The notes under the pieces were generated by a model that saw only the letters and a list, made by a program, of their open reading frames with translations, did no database searches and was not told the DNA's origin. Shown piece by piece: positions 39,653-48,386 of a stretch of 64,000 nucleotides of DNA (positions are counted from its first letter, which is position 1; each line of letters starts with the position of its first letter). Origin of the DNA: Opitutaceae bacterium TAV5 (lineage in GTDB: Bacteria > Verrucomicrobiota > Verrucomicrobiia > Opitutales > Opitutaceae); contig CP007053.1 in assembly GCA_000242935.3 (NCBI GenBank), forward strand, positions 6,433,001 to 6,497,000, given 5' to 3'. The translations under genes and the position numbers were made by a program.

Positions 39653-40282
39653 ATGCTCACCGAAAAACAGGAATCCATTCTCGACTACATGCGTGAAGTG
39701 CAGGCCGAACGCAGCATCCCGCCCAGCACCCGGGAGATCCAGAAACACTTCGGCTACGAGAGCCAGAACGCGGTCATGAATCACCTCCGCGCCCTCGCCC
39801 GCAAGGGGCAGATCGAGCAGATCGACGGACGAACCTGGGGCCTCCGCGCCCGAATCGTGCAGGGACAGCTTTTTACCGTGCCGGTTTACGGCACCATTCC
39901 TGCCGGCATGCCGGCCATGCAGGAACAGGAAGCCGGTGAAAACATCCGGATCGATCCCGCGCTTTTCGGCGTCGGCAGGCCCGGGAGCCGGAAATTGTGG
40001 GCCTTGCGGGTCAGCGGCGACTCGATGACCGGTGCCCACATTCTCGATGGCGACCTCGCCATTCTCGAACGCCGCGAACCGCGGGCGGGCGACATCGTCG
40101 CCGCGCTCGTGGACGAGACGACCACCACGCTCAAGCGACTCGTTTACCGGGACGGGCAGGCGGTCCTGCACCCGGAAAACAAACGTTACAGGGACATCGT
40201 TCCGGAGAACGGCCTCGAATGCCAGGGCGTTCTCGTCGGCGTCATCCGCCGCACGCAGACCGGCACGGCCATCGCGGCCTGA
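39653..40282 (+). CDS. lexA: LexA repressor
   Basis: A 209-residue SOS repressor. The N-terminal winged helix is MLTEKQESILDYMREVQAER through STREIQKHFGYESQNAVMNHLRAL. The self-cleavage site is Ala84-Gly85 in TIPAGMP, and the catalytic Ser124 (RVSGDSM) and Lys161 (TTLKRL) are 37 residues apart as in E. coli LexA. All parts needed for RecA-stimulated autoproteolysis are present. An upstream palindrome at 39602-39617 suggests autoregulation. Downstream, a scrap resembling imuA suggests a former lexA-imuA-imuB-type arrangement. Confidence 0.95.
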   Translation: MLTEKQESILDYMREVQAERSIPPSTREIQKHFGYESQNAVMNHLRALARKGQIEQIDGRTWGLRARIVQGQLFTVPVYGTIPAGMPAMQEQEAGENIRIDPALFGVGRPGSRKLWALRVSGDSMTGAHILDGDLAILERREPRAGDIVAALVDETTTTLKRLVYRDGQAVLHPENKRYRDIVPENGLECQGVLVGVIRRTQTGTAIAA

Positions 40283-40340
40283 GCCGGAACGTCCGGTTTG
40301 CATTTGCAAATTCCAGCCCGCTCATGAACTGCCGCCCGCC

Positions 40341-40430
40341 GTGCCTGCCGCCGTCGCCAACATCGATTCGCTTCGCCAGCTCATTGCCACGCGCTTTCCG
40401 CAGGCGATGCAGCCGGCCTGGCGGCGTGCT
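40341..40430 (+). pseudogene. Possible imuA N-terminal remnant
   Basis: A short frame opening with GTG reads VPAAVANIDSLRQLIATRFP and then QAMQPAWRRA before the similarity ends. This resembles the N-terminus of the RecA-like accessory protein ImuA that often follows lexA in mutagenesis cassettes. The bases to 40536 break into different frames and I see no continuation. Evidence is a short similarity plus location, so confidence is low. Confidence 0.3.
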
Positions 40431-40536
40431 GGCTCCAGCGCGCCGTCGAACAGACCGACCTGTCCAAAGCGGCCAGGCGGTGGAGAGAGTGGTCGATGGC
40501 ATCACGGCTGCCCAAGTCCGGAAAATCATTCGGGGC

Positions 40537-41520
40537 TTACCGCTTTCCCGGAGGTCTTGGAGACACCACTTTTCTGGGCGGCTCCTCATCGGCAGGCATG
40601 GGCCGAAGAGGCGGCGGATCCGTCTTGTTGACATGTTTGCGCCAGAGCCACTGTTTTTGCATCGCTTCGATCAAGCGCTCCAACTCGCGCAGTGATATTT
40701 GCGTTTGCAAAACGAGGCCGGGAAGATCTTTCACCTCTGCCCCAATGGTGTCGCTGATCGCCGGCAGATTCGCGCTGGCGAGTTGCAGGTTTTCGCTGGT
40801 CGTTCTCAGATCCGTCAAGGTGACCTGCAATTCATCCATCGAACGGTTGGCTTTGCCGAGCAGGGTCTTCAATTCCTCTGCCGCGGCCGGATCGGTCAAG
40901 AGCTTGCCCGCCGTGCCCTTGCCCTCCTGAAGGTCCTTGAGAATGCCGTTGGCGCGAACAATGAGTTGGTCGATTCCCTCCCGCGTCGTGGCAAGGCCCG
41001 ATCCAAGAACGGTCCATGTGTCGAGACCCGCATTCAGCTTCTTCAAGGCGGGCACCGCCTCGCTGCGAATTTCCTCGATCGCGGTTTCCAACGCGCTGGG
41101 AAGCTGCTCATTGCAGACAATGCTCGCCCCATTGTTCGGCAATGGCGCGCCGTGGCCCCGCGTGATCTCGAAGTAAGCGTCGCCCACACCGAATTTCCTT
41201 TTGACGACCGCGGACGAGTCGGCGCGGACGAACAGGAAAAAATCCCGGCGAATGTTTGCCTCCGCCTCCATGCGCCCTGCCTGGTCAACACGGACATCGG
41301 AAACCGATCCGACCAGCGTGCCAAGGAAGTAAACTTCCGACCCCTGCCGGATGCCCGCGGCGCCCTCCTCGGGCAGGACAATCTGCAGTGCGACATTGCC
41401 AATGAACCACCTTTGACTGCGTCCGGCGAACACGAGTGCCGCAACAAGGATGACGAGCACGACGAGGACAAACGTGCCTGTGATCGAGTGGACATGGCGG
41501 AATTTGAAGTGCTCTTCCAT
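40537..41520 (-). CDS. mlaD: MlaD/MCE-domain lipid-transport protein
   Basis: A 327-residue inner-membrane-anchored MCE protein of an Mla-type phospholipid transport system. One N-terminal TM segment (TGTFVLVVLVILVAALVFAG) precedes the MCE domain: VLPEEGAAGIRQGSEVYFLGTLVGSV, then FGVGDAYFEITRGHG. A coiled helical region follows (TDPAAAEELKTLLGKANRSMDELQVTL) and a proline-rich C-terminus. It lies 66 bases after the mlaE stop. The partner ATPase MlaF is not in the window on either side. Confidence 0.88.
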   Translation of the reverse strand: MEEHFKFRHVHSITGTFVLVVLVILVAALVFAGRSQRWFIGNVALQIVLPEEGAAGIRQGSEVYFLGTLVGSVSDVRVDQAGRMEAEANIRRDFFLFVRADSSAVVKRKFGVGDAYFEITRGHGAPLPNNGASIVCNEQLPSALETAIEEIRSEAVPALKKLNAGLDTWTVLGSGLATTREGIDQLIVRANGILKDLQEGKGTAGKLLTDPAAAEELKTLLGKANRSMDELQVTLTDLRTTSENLQLASANLPAISDTIGAEVKDLPGLVLQTQISLRELERLIEAMQKQWLWRKHVNKTDPPPLRPMPADEEPPRKVVSPRPPGKR

Positions 41521-41586
41521 TGGTTTTCCCTGGTTGCCCGCTTTGGCCAGATCACGAGATTTCGGATTTCGCCCGGGAGGGCGTCG

Positions 41587-42372
41587 CTATAAAAAAGTCA
41601 ATATCGATACGGTGGTGGAAATGACGAAGAGCCCGACGATGGAACGGGTCAGCGACCATTGGGTGGCGCGCGGGATGTTCACGACTGATCTCACACCCAG
41701 TCCGCCGATGCAACAAGATGCGCTGGTAAACAGGGCGGGCAGGACGCTTTTGATGAGAATGCTGACGATGTCCTCGGGGTGCAGCGCCCTCAGCACCGTG
41801 TTGGTGAAAAACCACGCATCGCGACTGCTCTTGCCCAGCCAGGCTCCAAACAAATAGCCGCTCGCGAAGGCGACCAGAATAAAAACAATCGTGAGGCAAA
41901 ACGCGGATACTGCCATGCCCAGCACGCGCGGCATCACCAAATGCGCAAAGGGATCGTATCCCTGCGCTTCCAGCGCGTCGATTTCTCCGTTGACCTTGAG
42001 AACCCCCAGTTCGGATGCCATCGCGCTGCTGCTGCGCACGAGCACGATGATATTCGTCAGGATCGGACCCAGTTCGCGCGCGACGACGGCCACCAGCAAC
42101 GGGCCAAGCAATTGTGACTGACCCGCTTGGTCGGTCCAAAACGCGAGTTGCACCACCACTGAAATGCCCACGAACATCGCCACCGCCCCAACAAAAAAGA
42201 CCGGCTCGACCCCAACCGTCATCACCTGTCTGGCAAAGAGGTTTCGCGCCATCGGCCCCCAATATCGCGGTTGAACGGCGAGACCCAGGACCGTCGCAAT
42301 GACCGCCACGGTATGGCGCAGTTCATCCCACTGCCTCCACACCATCCGGCCCAATTTGCTGACGGTGCTCAT
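41587..42372 (-). CDS. mlaE: MlaE-family ABC permease
   Basis: A 261-residue polytopic permease: VEPVFFVGAVAMFVGISVVV, LLGPLLVAVVARELGPILTN, the conserved SELGVLKVNGEIDALEAQGYDP coupling motif and the TMs LGMAVSAFCLTIVFILVAFAS and SIVGLFVISTTVSILTFL. Family members form the membrane part of the MlaFEDB phospholipid transporter. The start MSTVSKLGRMVWRQW is family-like. A truncated copy of its N-terminal TM region lies immediately upstream. Confidence 0.9.
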   Translation of the reverse strand: MSTVSKLGRMVWRQWDELRHTVAVIATVLGLAVQPRYWGPMARNLFARQVMTVGVEPVFFVGAVAMFVGISVVVQLAFWTDQAGQSQLLGPLLVAVVARELGPILTNIIVLVRSSSAMASELGVLKVNGEIDALEAQGYDPFAHLVMPRVLGMAVSAFCLTIVFILVAFASGYLFGAWLGKSSRDAWFFTNTVLRALHPEDIVSILIKSVLPALFTSASCCIGGLGVRSVVNIPRATQWSLTRSIVGLFVISTTVSILTFL

Positions 42373-42375
42373 GGA

Positions 42376-42504
42376 TTATGCCTTCGGCATCTTCACCACA
42401 CTGTTTTGATCGGCCTGAAACGCAAGTTGCACCACGACTGAAATACCTGCGAATACCGCTACCGCACCAACAAAAAAACCGGCTCGACTCCAACCGTCAT
42501 AACC
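42376..42504 (-). pseudogene. Duplicated mlaE fragment
   Basis: The last 42 codons of the frame ending at 42376 read GWSRAGFFVGAVAVFAGISV then VVQLAFQADQ. The intact mlaE has VEPVFFVGAVAMFVGISVVV then QLAFWTDQ, so the two are clearly homologous (also at DNA level, with frequent silent changes). The fragment has its own stop only three bases before the mlaE start. It is either the stub of a second permease or the trace of a tandem duplication that deleted most of one copy. Confidence 0.75.
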
Positions 42505-42770
42505 CTTCGGAAGGCTGCTCGATGGGGCTTTTTCATGCCCGGATTTTTCCGGCATGCCGGTTACATGCCGGTTTCGGGAGCCCTCAAAATCGGATATTGC
42601 CGATGGGTCCGCCGCTGCAACCGGTTCCCTGGCTGGTTCGACGTGCGTTTTCCTGTGTATCCGGTTCCTGAATTCAACGGACGGAATTCGCTCCGTCCTT
42701 TTATGCCTGAAATTTCCCGCCATGCGCGGTTGTCCACAAGCGGGCGCGTGTGCCGGGCCCGGAACCGCCC

Positions 42771-44071
42771 TCACCATGCTTCCGGCTCCGGCGGCGGCGG
42801 CTTCTTTTCCTGTTTTTTAAGCCGGCCCGCGTAGCTGCGGTCGATTTCCTCGACCTCCGGTTCGGGTATGCGGGTGAAGGCGATCCTCATCGGCGCATCC
42901 TTCGTGGCGCCGTGGGCGCCGCCGAGATAAACGGTATTCTTGCCCAGCACCTTGTTGAGCAGATCGACGGCCGCGAAGAGTTTGCCGTGAGCGTCTTCTG
43001 TCCCGGCCTCGAACAAATCGGGTGTGTGCATCCGCAGGTCGATCAGGTCCGTAAGGTGAACACCGAGGCGCACGGGGGCCCGGCGTGAAAATTTCTCCGG
43101 ACGCTTCCGCCACAGATCGTTCAGCACATGGGTGAGTCTTAACGTGTCCTGCGTTTCGGTGAAGCGCACCCGTTCGTTCCACGAGGTTTTATCCGTATAA
43201 TCCACCGAGACACTCAGCGCGCCCGCATAGAGCCTGGAATGGCGCAGGCGCATCGCGGCCTTTTGCAGCAAACGGTGCAGGACGGCGAGTGCGTCGGCAT
43301 GATTGCGTTTGGCCGGAGGCAGCACATGCCCGTGTCCGATGCTCTGCCCCGTCTTCTGTTCGAAGTAGGGAAGATCCTCGCCATGGAGCAAACGCCAGAT
43401 CTGCTCGCCGCGCACGCCACCCCAGATACCGCGAAACTCGGCCATCGTGGCGCGTAGAGCCGGGCCATCGTGGTGATGCCGTGTCCGGCCAGCCGGCGCT
43501 GGATGTTGGAACCGATGCCGGCAATGTCGCCGGGCGCCAGGTGCAGGAGTTTTCCAGGCACATCCTCGTCGTCGAGGATCACCAGCCCATCGGGTTTCTG
43601 CATGTCGGAGGCCACCTTCGCGAGCAGCCAGGTCGGGGCGACGCCGATGGAGCTGCGGAGGCAGGGACCGACCTCCCGGCTGATGGCGGCCTTGATCTTC
43701 AAGGCCAGTTTTTCCGCTTCGTCGCGCGACAGCATCGAATCCAGACAAACCGTCACCTCGTCGATCGACTGCACCTCGATCTCCGGCACGAGCGAGGCGA
43801 TGAGGTCTTTCAATTTCCGGTGATAGTCGATGTAAACCTCCGGCCGGGCCTCGACGATCTCGATGCCCGGACAAAGCCGGCGCGCATCGGCCACCCGTCC
43901 GCCGCGTTTCAGACCGGCAGCCCTGGCCTCGAGGCTCACGGCCACCAGACCGGTCGTCTCCGCCATCACGGGCACGACCCCGACCGGCTTGCCGCGCAAC
44001 TCCGGCCGCTCCTGCTGTTCCACCGAGGCGTAGAACGAGTTGAAGTCGATGGTCAGGTAGCGCAGCGCCAT
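42771..44071 (-). pseudogene. Y-family DNA polymerase (DinB/ImuB-like), frameshifted
   Basis: The gene opens at ATG 44071 with MALRYLTIDFNSFYASVEQQ, giving the first catalytic Asp, and continues to EIEVQSIDEVTVCLD with the second Asp-Glu pair. A helix-hairpin-helix follows at IAGIGSNIQRRLAGHGITTM. Near 43457 the frame must change: it reads ARLYA in one frame, and TMAEFRGIWGGVRGEQIWRL in another, consistent with loss of one base in a GC run. The second frame then supplies the little-finger and C-terminal parts to 42771. Total length about 430 residues would be normal. A sequencing error cannot be excluded. Confidence 0.82.
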
Positions 44072-44321
44072 GACTCCTACCTTGCCACCAAATCTGAAAG
44101 CTTCAACGCCGCGTTCGGGAGGCCCGGCTTGCCGCGATTTCGATAAAGGCTCCCCCTTGGATTGCGTCCCGCGCAAGCCAAGGTCTACGCCATGCAGCCC
44201 GGCCAGGACAGCGAGGCGGCGGCGGACACGCGGCGGCCGGAGTTTTTCCATTGGCAGCGCGTTGATCGGCGGGATTCTTTTCTTTTACAGAGAGACGGCC
44301 CTCTCCTCGCTTCGTTCGCAC

Positions 44322-46061
44322 ATGGAAATTCTTTGGACGTATTTAAAACCTTACCGATGGCTCATTTTTCTCTCCCTGCTCCTGGCCGGATTGGCGCAGG
44401 TGCTGAGCCTGGTGGACCCGATCATTTTCGGAAAGATCATCGATGAGTATGCGCTGCAGCAGGACACCAGAACCCAGGAAGAACTGATCTCCGGGGCGCT
44501 GACCCTGCTGGCGCTGGCCGTCGCGGTGGCGTTGGGGGCGAGACTGGCGAAAGCGATCCAGGAATACGTCGTGCGGCTGGTGGTGCAGAAATTCGGCATG
44601 CAGATCTTCAACGACGGGCTGCGGCAGACACTCCGTCTTTCCTACCGGGAATTCATGAGTCAGCGCAGCGGCGAAACGCTGTCGATTCTGCAAAAAGTGC
44701 GGACGGATACGGAGCGATTCATCAACGCGTTCATCAACATCCTGTTCTCCTCGCTGGTGGGCGTCGGATTCCTTGTCTGGTATTCGATCACCCGGCACTG
44801 GGCGCTGGTGCCGGTCTTCGTCATCGGTATTCTCGTGCTGGGCGGACTCACGGGACTGCTGAGCAGCAAGATCAAGGCGCTCCAGCGCAGCATCAACCGG
44901 GAGACCAACAAAATGTCAGGCGTGATTACCGAGTCGCTGCGAAACATCGAGCTGGTGAAGAGCCTGGGGCTAACCTTTCAGGAAATTCGCCGGCTGCGCG
45001 AGCATACCCGGCAGATCTTCAGCCTGGAAATGACAAAAGTTCGCCGGGTGCGGACGCTGTCGTTCATGCAAGGCGCGACGCTGAGCCTGCTCAAGCAGTC
45101 CATTCTGTTCATTCTGCTATGGCTTATCTTCAGGAAACTGCTGGCGCCCGGAGAGCTCATTGCCATGCAGGCCATCACCGCCCAGATCTTCATGCCGCTT
45201 CAGGATCTGGGTAACATCATCCTCTTTTACCGGGAAGCCGACGCCTCCCTGCAAACCTATGATGCGCTCATGCATCGGCCCGTTGAGACCAATCCGGAAA
45301 CGCCCATCGAGACGGGCCCCATCCAGCATCTTCGTTTCGAGCAGGTGATTTTCCGTCATCAGGGCTCCGGCACCAACGCCATCGACAACATCTCCCTCGA
45401 AGCCAAGGCGGGCGACACCATTGCGTTTGTCGGCCCCTCGGGGTCCGGAAAATCAACCCTGGTGAAACTGCTGGTGGGCTTGTACAAGCCGGTGGAGGGG
45501 CAGATCTATTACAACGGCATTTCCACCCAGGACATCCGTTTCAACCCGGTGCGGCGGCAGTTCGGTCTCGTGACGCAGGAGACCCAGCTTTTCTCCGGCA
45601 CGTTGCGGGACAACCTGTCCTTCGTGAAGCCCGACGCCACGGAGGCGGAAATGCTGGACGCCCTGGACAGGGCCGCTGCGATGGGGATCGTGCACCGGAC
45701 GGAGAAAGGTCTGGACATGACCATCGGCGAAAGCGGCATGAAGCTCTCGGGCGGCGAACGACAGAGGATTGCCATCGCCCGCGCCCTGATCCGCAACCCG
45801 CGCCTGCTCATCTTTGACGAAGCCACCTCGGCCCTGGATTCCCTCACCGAAGACGAAATCACCGACACCGTGAAGGAAGTCTCCCGCTCCAGCGAACGCA
45901 TCACGATCCTGATCGCCCACCGCCTTTCGACGATCCTGCACGCCAACACCATCTTTGTGCTGGAAAAAGGCCGGATCGTGGAAGCGGGCGACCATGAGAC
46001 GCTGGTGGCGAACAAAGGCCTCTATTACGCGATGTGGCGGCAGCAGATTGGCGAACGGTGA
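44322..46061 (+). CDS. ABC exporter (fused permease-ATPase)
   Basis: A 579-residue half-transporter of the MsbA/multidrug exporter type. Six TM helices span residues about 15-300 (PYRWLIFLSLLLAGLAQVLS to QSILFILLWLIFRKLL). The ATPase has Walker A GPSGSGKST near 375, Q-loop VTQETQLFSG, signature MKLSGGERQR near 474, Walker B LLIFDEATSALDS, and switch His in LIAHRLSTI. Exported substrate unknown; lipids, peptides and drugs are all possible. The start MEILWTYLKPYRWL was chosen because the TM domain begins there. It is divergent from the Y-family polymerase gene. Confidence 0.92.
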   Translation: MEILWTYLKPYRWLIFLSLLLAGLAQVLSLVDPIIFGKIIDEYALQQDTRTQEELISGALTLLALAVAVALGARLAKAIQEYVVRLVVQKFGMQIFNDGLRQTLRLSYREFMSQRSGETLSILQKVRTDTERFINAFINILFSSLVGVGFLVWYSITRHWALVPVFVIGILVLGGLTGLLSSKIKALQRSINRETNKMSGVITESLRNIELVKSLGLTFQEIRRLREHTRQIFSLEMTKVRRVRTLSFMQGATLSLLKQSILFILLWLIFRKLLAPGELIAMQAITAQIFMPLQDLGNIILFYREADASLQTYDALMHRPVETNPETPIETGPIQHLRFEQVIFRHQGSGTNAIDNISLEAKAGDTIAFVGPSGSGKSTLVKLLVGLYKPVEGQIYYNGISTQDIRFNPVRRQFGLVTQETQLFSGTLRDNLSFVKPDATEAEMLDALDRAAAMGIVHRTEKGLDMTIGESGMKLSGGERQRIAIARALIRNPRLLIFDEATSALDSLTEDEITDTVKEVSRSSERITILIAHRLSTILHANTIFVLEKGRIVEAGDHETLVANKGLYYAMWRQQIGER

Positions 46062-46351
46062 TGAATGCGCCGGAGCCTCTTCGGTCTCTCTTTCGGGCGG
46101 AGTCGCCGGCCGGGCCGGAAAAGTTTCAGCAGAAACCCCAAGGGCTGTCTTCAAAGAATGCTGCGAAATCCGGCACGGAGCGCATTGCCGAACGGCGCGA
46201 GAAACAGAAGCCTGCCGGCGACTACCCCCCGAAAATGTAACATTACAAGGTTTGCTGGCAGGGGGACTGATGTGTTACGGACAGGTAACAATCCGAGCTG
46301 TTTCCAGGCAGTTGCCCGGCGACGCTCACTCAACCCGGGAAACCAGATACC

Positions 46352-46684
46352 ATGAGCAAAACCAAAAAAAACAAATCGACCAAAACCGCCGACAAGGCTG
46401 CTGAACTCGAACGGGAAGCGATAAAGGCATTGCGGGACTACGAGGCTGCCAAGGCGCAGGTCCATGCCGCCAAGGCCGCTCTCAAAAAGGTCCGCAAGAC
46501 CCTGTCGGATGCGAAGGCGGCAGCCAAACAGGCCCGCAAGGTGCTCAAGCATCTCAAAAAAGAAGCAGACAAGGTGATCAGGGCGAGTTCCCCGACCGGC
46601 AAAAAGGCCGCGAAGGGTGGCAAGGCTGTTGCGCCGAAGAAGAAAACACCGACCAAAGAGCGCGCAAAATCCCCCAAGGCCTGA
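46352..46684 (+). CDS. Histone-H1-like Lys/Ala-rich protein
   Basis: A 110-residue very basic protein. Residues 1-15 are Lys-rich (MSKTKKNKSTKTADKAAELE); the middle (about 16-75) is a predicted continuous helix or coiled coil (AKAQVHAAKAALKKVRKTLS, AKQARKVLKHLKKEADKV); the tail repeats KKAAKGGKAVAPKKKTPTKE. Such composition is typical of bacterial H1-like nucleoid or RNA-binding proteins, but the helix with a low-complexity tail also occurs in unrelated proteins. The upstream 290 bases have several small inverted repeats, and it is followed by a region with an inverted repeat shared with the convergent neighbour. Confidence 0.75.
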   Translation: MSKTKKNKSTKTADKAAELEREAIKALRDYEAAKAQVHAAKAALKKVRKTLSDAKAAAKQARKVLKHLKKEADKVIRASSPTGKKAAKGGKAVAPKKKTPTKERAKSPKA

Positions 46685-46987
46685 TCGCGTCGGGCAATGT
46701 GTCATTCGTGTTAATTCTGCCCGGCCGGCTCGCGCAAGCTCCGGACCCGGACGAGCAGTAAAGCGGGCAGACCGGGGATCGCTCCTGTCCGGCATTCTCC
46801 GCGAGAAAGGAATACCGAAACGCGGTCATGGGCCCGGTCTGCCCTCTCCCCCCCCGCGCATGAGCGCCGGATGTGTCGCGCATATCCAGATAACAGATAC
46901 AACCGGTGTGGCAACCGGCACGGCCCATGCCCGGCCTTCCCGAAACCATTGCATCCGGAGTCGCCCCCCCGATCATTCCGCGACGCC
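46685..46987. other. Convergent intergenic region with a 12-base inverted repeat
   Basis: Between the H1-like gene and the convergent winged-helix gene there is no further gene. GGGCAGACCGGG at 46765-46776 pairs with CCCGGTCTGCCC at 46833-46844; the 56-base spacing makes a long hairpin that could act for both directions. There is no obvious T tract. Confidence 0.55.
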
Positions 46988-47728
46988 TCACGAGGCAAAA
47001 CCCTCCGCTCCGGCTCCCTGCCAGTCGCTCTCATCCGTATCCGGCATCTCCTCCACATTCTCCCGGCCATCCAGTTGCCCGAGGCGTGTAAAAAACGCCT
47101 GCATCTCCAGACCCGGCTCGGTCAGTTCGTAACGGCTCCGGGAAAACTGCGTGAAACGCGACCTCGACAGCAGCCCCTGTTTGACAAAAAGACGCAGCAT
47201 GGCGTTCACCCCGGCCGGCGACATTCCGGGGATCAGGCGCCTCATGTCCTCCGTCGTGAATGACGCGCTCACCGGCATTCTGGCCAGAAACACCGGCGCG
47301 CCGCGCACCCGGAGCAGCCGGCGAATCATCCGCGCACTCGCGCTCACCCGCCCGCCGAAAGCTGCCCGCACCAACCGCCGCTTCGGATCGGAGGGGACGG
47401 GAGCGCCCGCAATGATGTCGAGCCATTCGAGATCGCCAAGCAGGGTCAGCAGACGTCGTCCCCGCTTCGTCAGCCGGTAGCGGGTCAGCAGCGGGTTCCG
47501 GTCGGACCCGGAGGTTTCGGCAAACCCCTCCTGCAGAAGCGCGATCACCAGCTTGCCTGTCATCGTGTTTCGCAATTCCCCGCGTACGTACCCCAGATCG
47601 GCCGGGCTGGCCGGCCCATCGCCCAGTTGCCGGAACTGCGAAAGGTAAGCCTGCTTGCGAAGCATCAGATCGAGGATCCGCCGCAAACTTCCGGCCGGCG
47701 CTAACGGAGACGGCGTGTCGGTGCTCAT
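46988..47728 (-). CDS. Double winged-helix protein B, end of TPS operon
   Basis: A 246-residue cytoplasmic protein with two HxlR/MarR-like winged-helix units. The first, about residues 40-105, has LRNTMTGKLVIALLQEGFAE and a wing TRYRLTKRGRRLLTLLGDLE. The second, about 160-225, has FTTEDMRRLIPGMSPAGVNA, MLRLFVKQGLLSRSR and a wing SRYELTEPGLEMQAFF. A basic hinge (SDPKRRLVRAAFGGRVSASA) lies between. It is probably a DNA-binding regulator. Its ATG overlaps the preceding receiver-like gene stop. It shares architecture with the protein at 48383-49090 but is strongly diverged. No match to a described regulator could be assigned. Confidence 0.75.
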   Translation of the reverse strand: MSTDTPSPLAPAGSLRRILDLMLRKQAYLSQFRQLGDGPASPADLGYVRGELRNTMTGKLVIALLQEGFAETSGSDRNPLLTRYRLTKRGRRLLTLLGDLEWLDIIAGAPVPSDPKRRLVRAAFGGRVSASARMIRRLLRVRGAPVFLARMPVSASFTTEDMRRLIPGMSPAGVNAMLRLFVKQGLLSRSRFTQFSRSRYELTEPGLEMQAFFTRLGQLDGRENVEEMPDTDESDWQGAGAEGFAS

Positions 47729-48210
47729 TGGTTTTCTCCGCTATCTCCCCTCCCCTCCTGCCGGGGATCCGTCCTGTCCGCCACGACTCCGGCGACCGCG
47801 GTTTTCAGCGCGTCCACGTTTCCGGGTGACAGGAACAGGAGCAATGCGGCCAGGTCGGCGTAACGTTTTTTTTCGATGTCCGTGATTTCATCCACCGTGA
47901 CCGCAATCACCGGTCCGTCATGGCCGGCCTCGCGCAACGCCCGCACGACGCGCAGCCCGGAATCGTCTTCCGTCTGCTCGTGATCGACAATGATGACATC
48001 GAAAGGCGCCGCCGCCCCGTCCTGCGGCACGGCCAGCGCCACCGCCTCGCCCGCGCTGCCCGCATGCGTCCACCCGCAGGGCACGTCTTTCATCAGCCAC
48101 CACAGCACCTTGCGCGACAACCAGTGTGATTCCACATGGAGCAGCCGCAGCGGCGCCGCCGGAACGCATGCCCGGCCCGCAACAGGTTTGTCACCCTGGC
48201 CGGTTTTCAT
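47725..48210 (-). CDS. Degenerate receiver-domain protein
   Basis: A 161-residue protein with a response-regulator receiver fold and no output domain. The start LRLLHVESHWLSRKVLWWLM stands where receivers have the acidic pair, but only Glu remains. The phosphorylatable Asp seems kept in VIIVDHEQTEDDSGLRVVRA (about residue 75), and VIAVTVDE gives the conserved Thr. The conserved Lys near LFLSPGN is missing. Loss of the acidic pocket and Lys suggests phosphorylation-independent use or an unusual switch. Both ends overlap neighbouring genes by ATGA, so it is locked into the four-gene unit. Confidence 0.75.
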   Translation of the reverse strand: MKTGQGDKPVAGRACVPAAPLRLLHVESHWLSRKVLWWLMKDVPCGWTHAGSAGEAVALAVPQDGAAAPFDVIIVDHEQTEDDSGLRVVRALREAGHDGPVIAVTVDEITDIEKKRYADLAALLLFLSPGNVDALKTAVAGVVADRTDPRQEGRGDSGENQ

Positions 48211-48386
48211 GGCAGCACCGGTCCTTCCGTCGCGCGAACTCCGACGCTCTGCCGGAGCCCGGCGCCCGTGTTTTCATACTCATGGAAAATCCCCAACGCG
48301 ATCATCCCCGCCACAAAGGCGATGATCGCCACCCGCCGGAATGTGATGTTTTCCAAAGCCCGTTCTGTCATGATGCCTGCTTTCAT
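48207..48386 (-). CDS. 59-residue single-TM protein
   Basis: A small protein starting MKAGIMTERALENITFRRVA and crossing the membrane once with VAIIAFVAGMIALGIFHEY, leaving a 20-residue polar tail. The ATG at 48386 overlaps the stop of the upstream winged-helix gene, and its own stop overlaps the start of the receiver-like gene. An alternative start is the Met at codon 6. The positive residues before the TM suggest an N-in topology. No family is recognised. In the context of regulator genes it could be a membrane tether or sensor stub; that is speculation. Confidence 0.6.
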   Translation of the reverse strand: MKAGIMTERALENITFRRVAIIAFVAGMIALGIFHEYENTGAGLRQSVGVRATEGPVLP

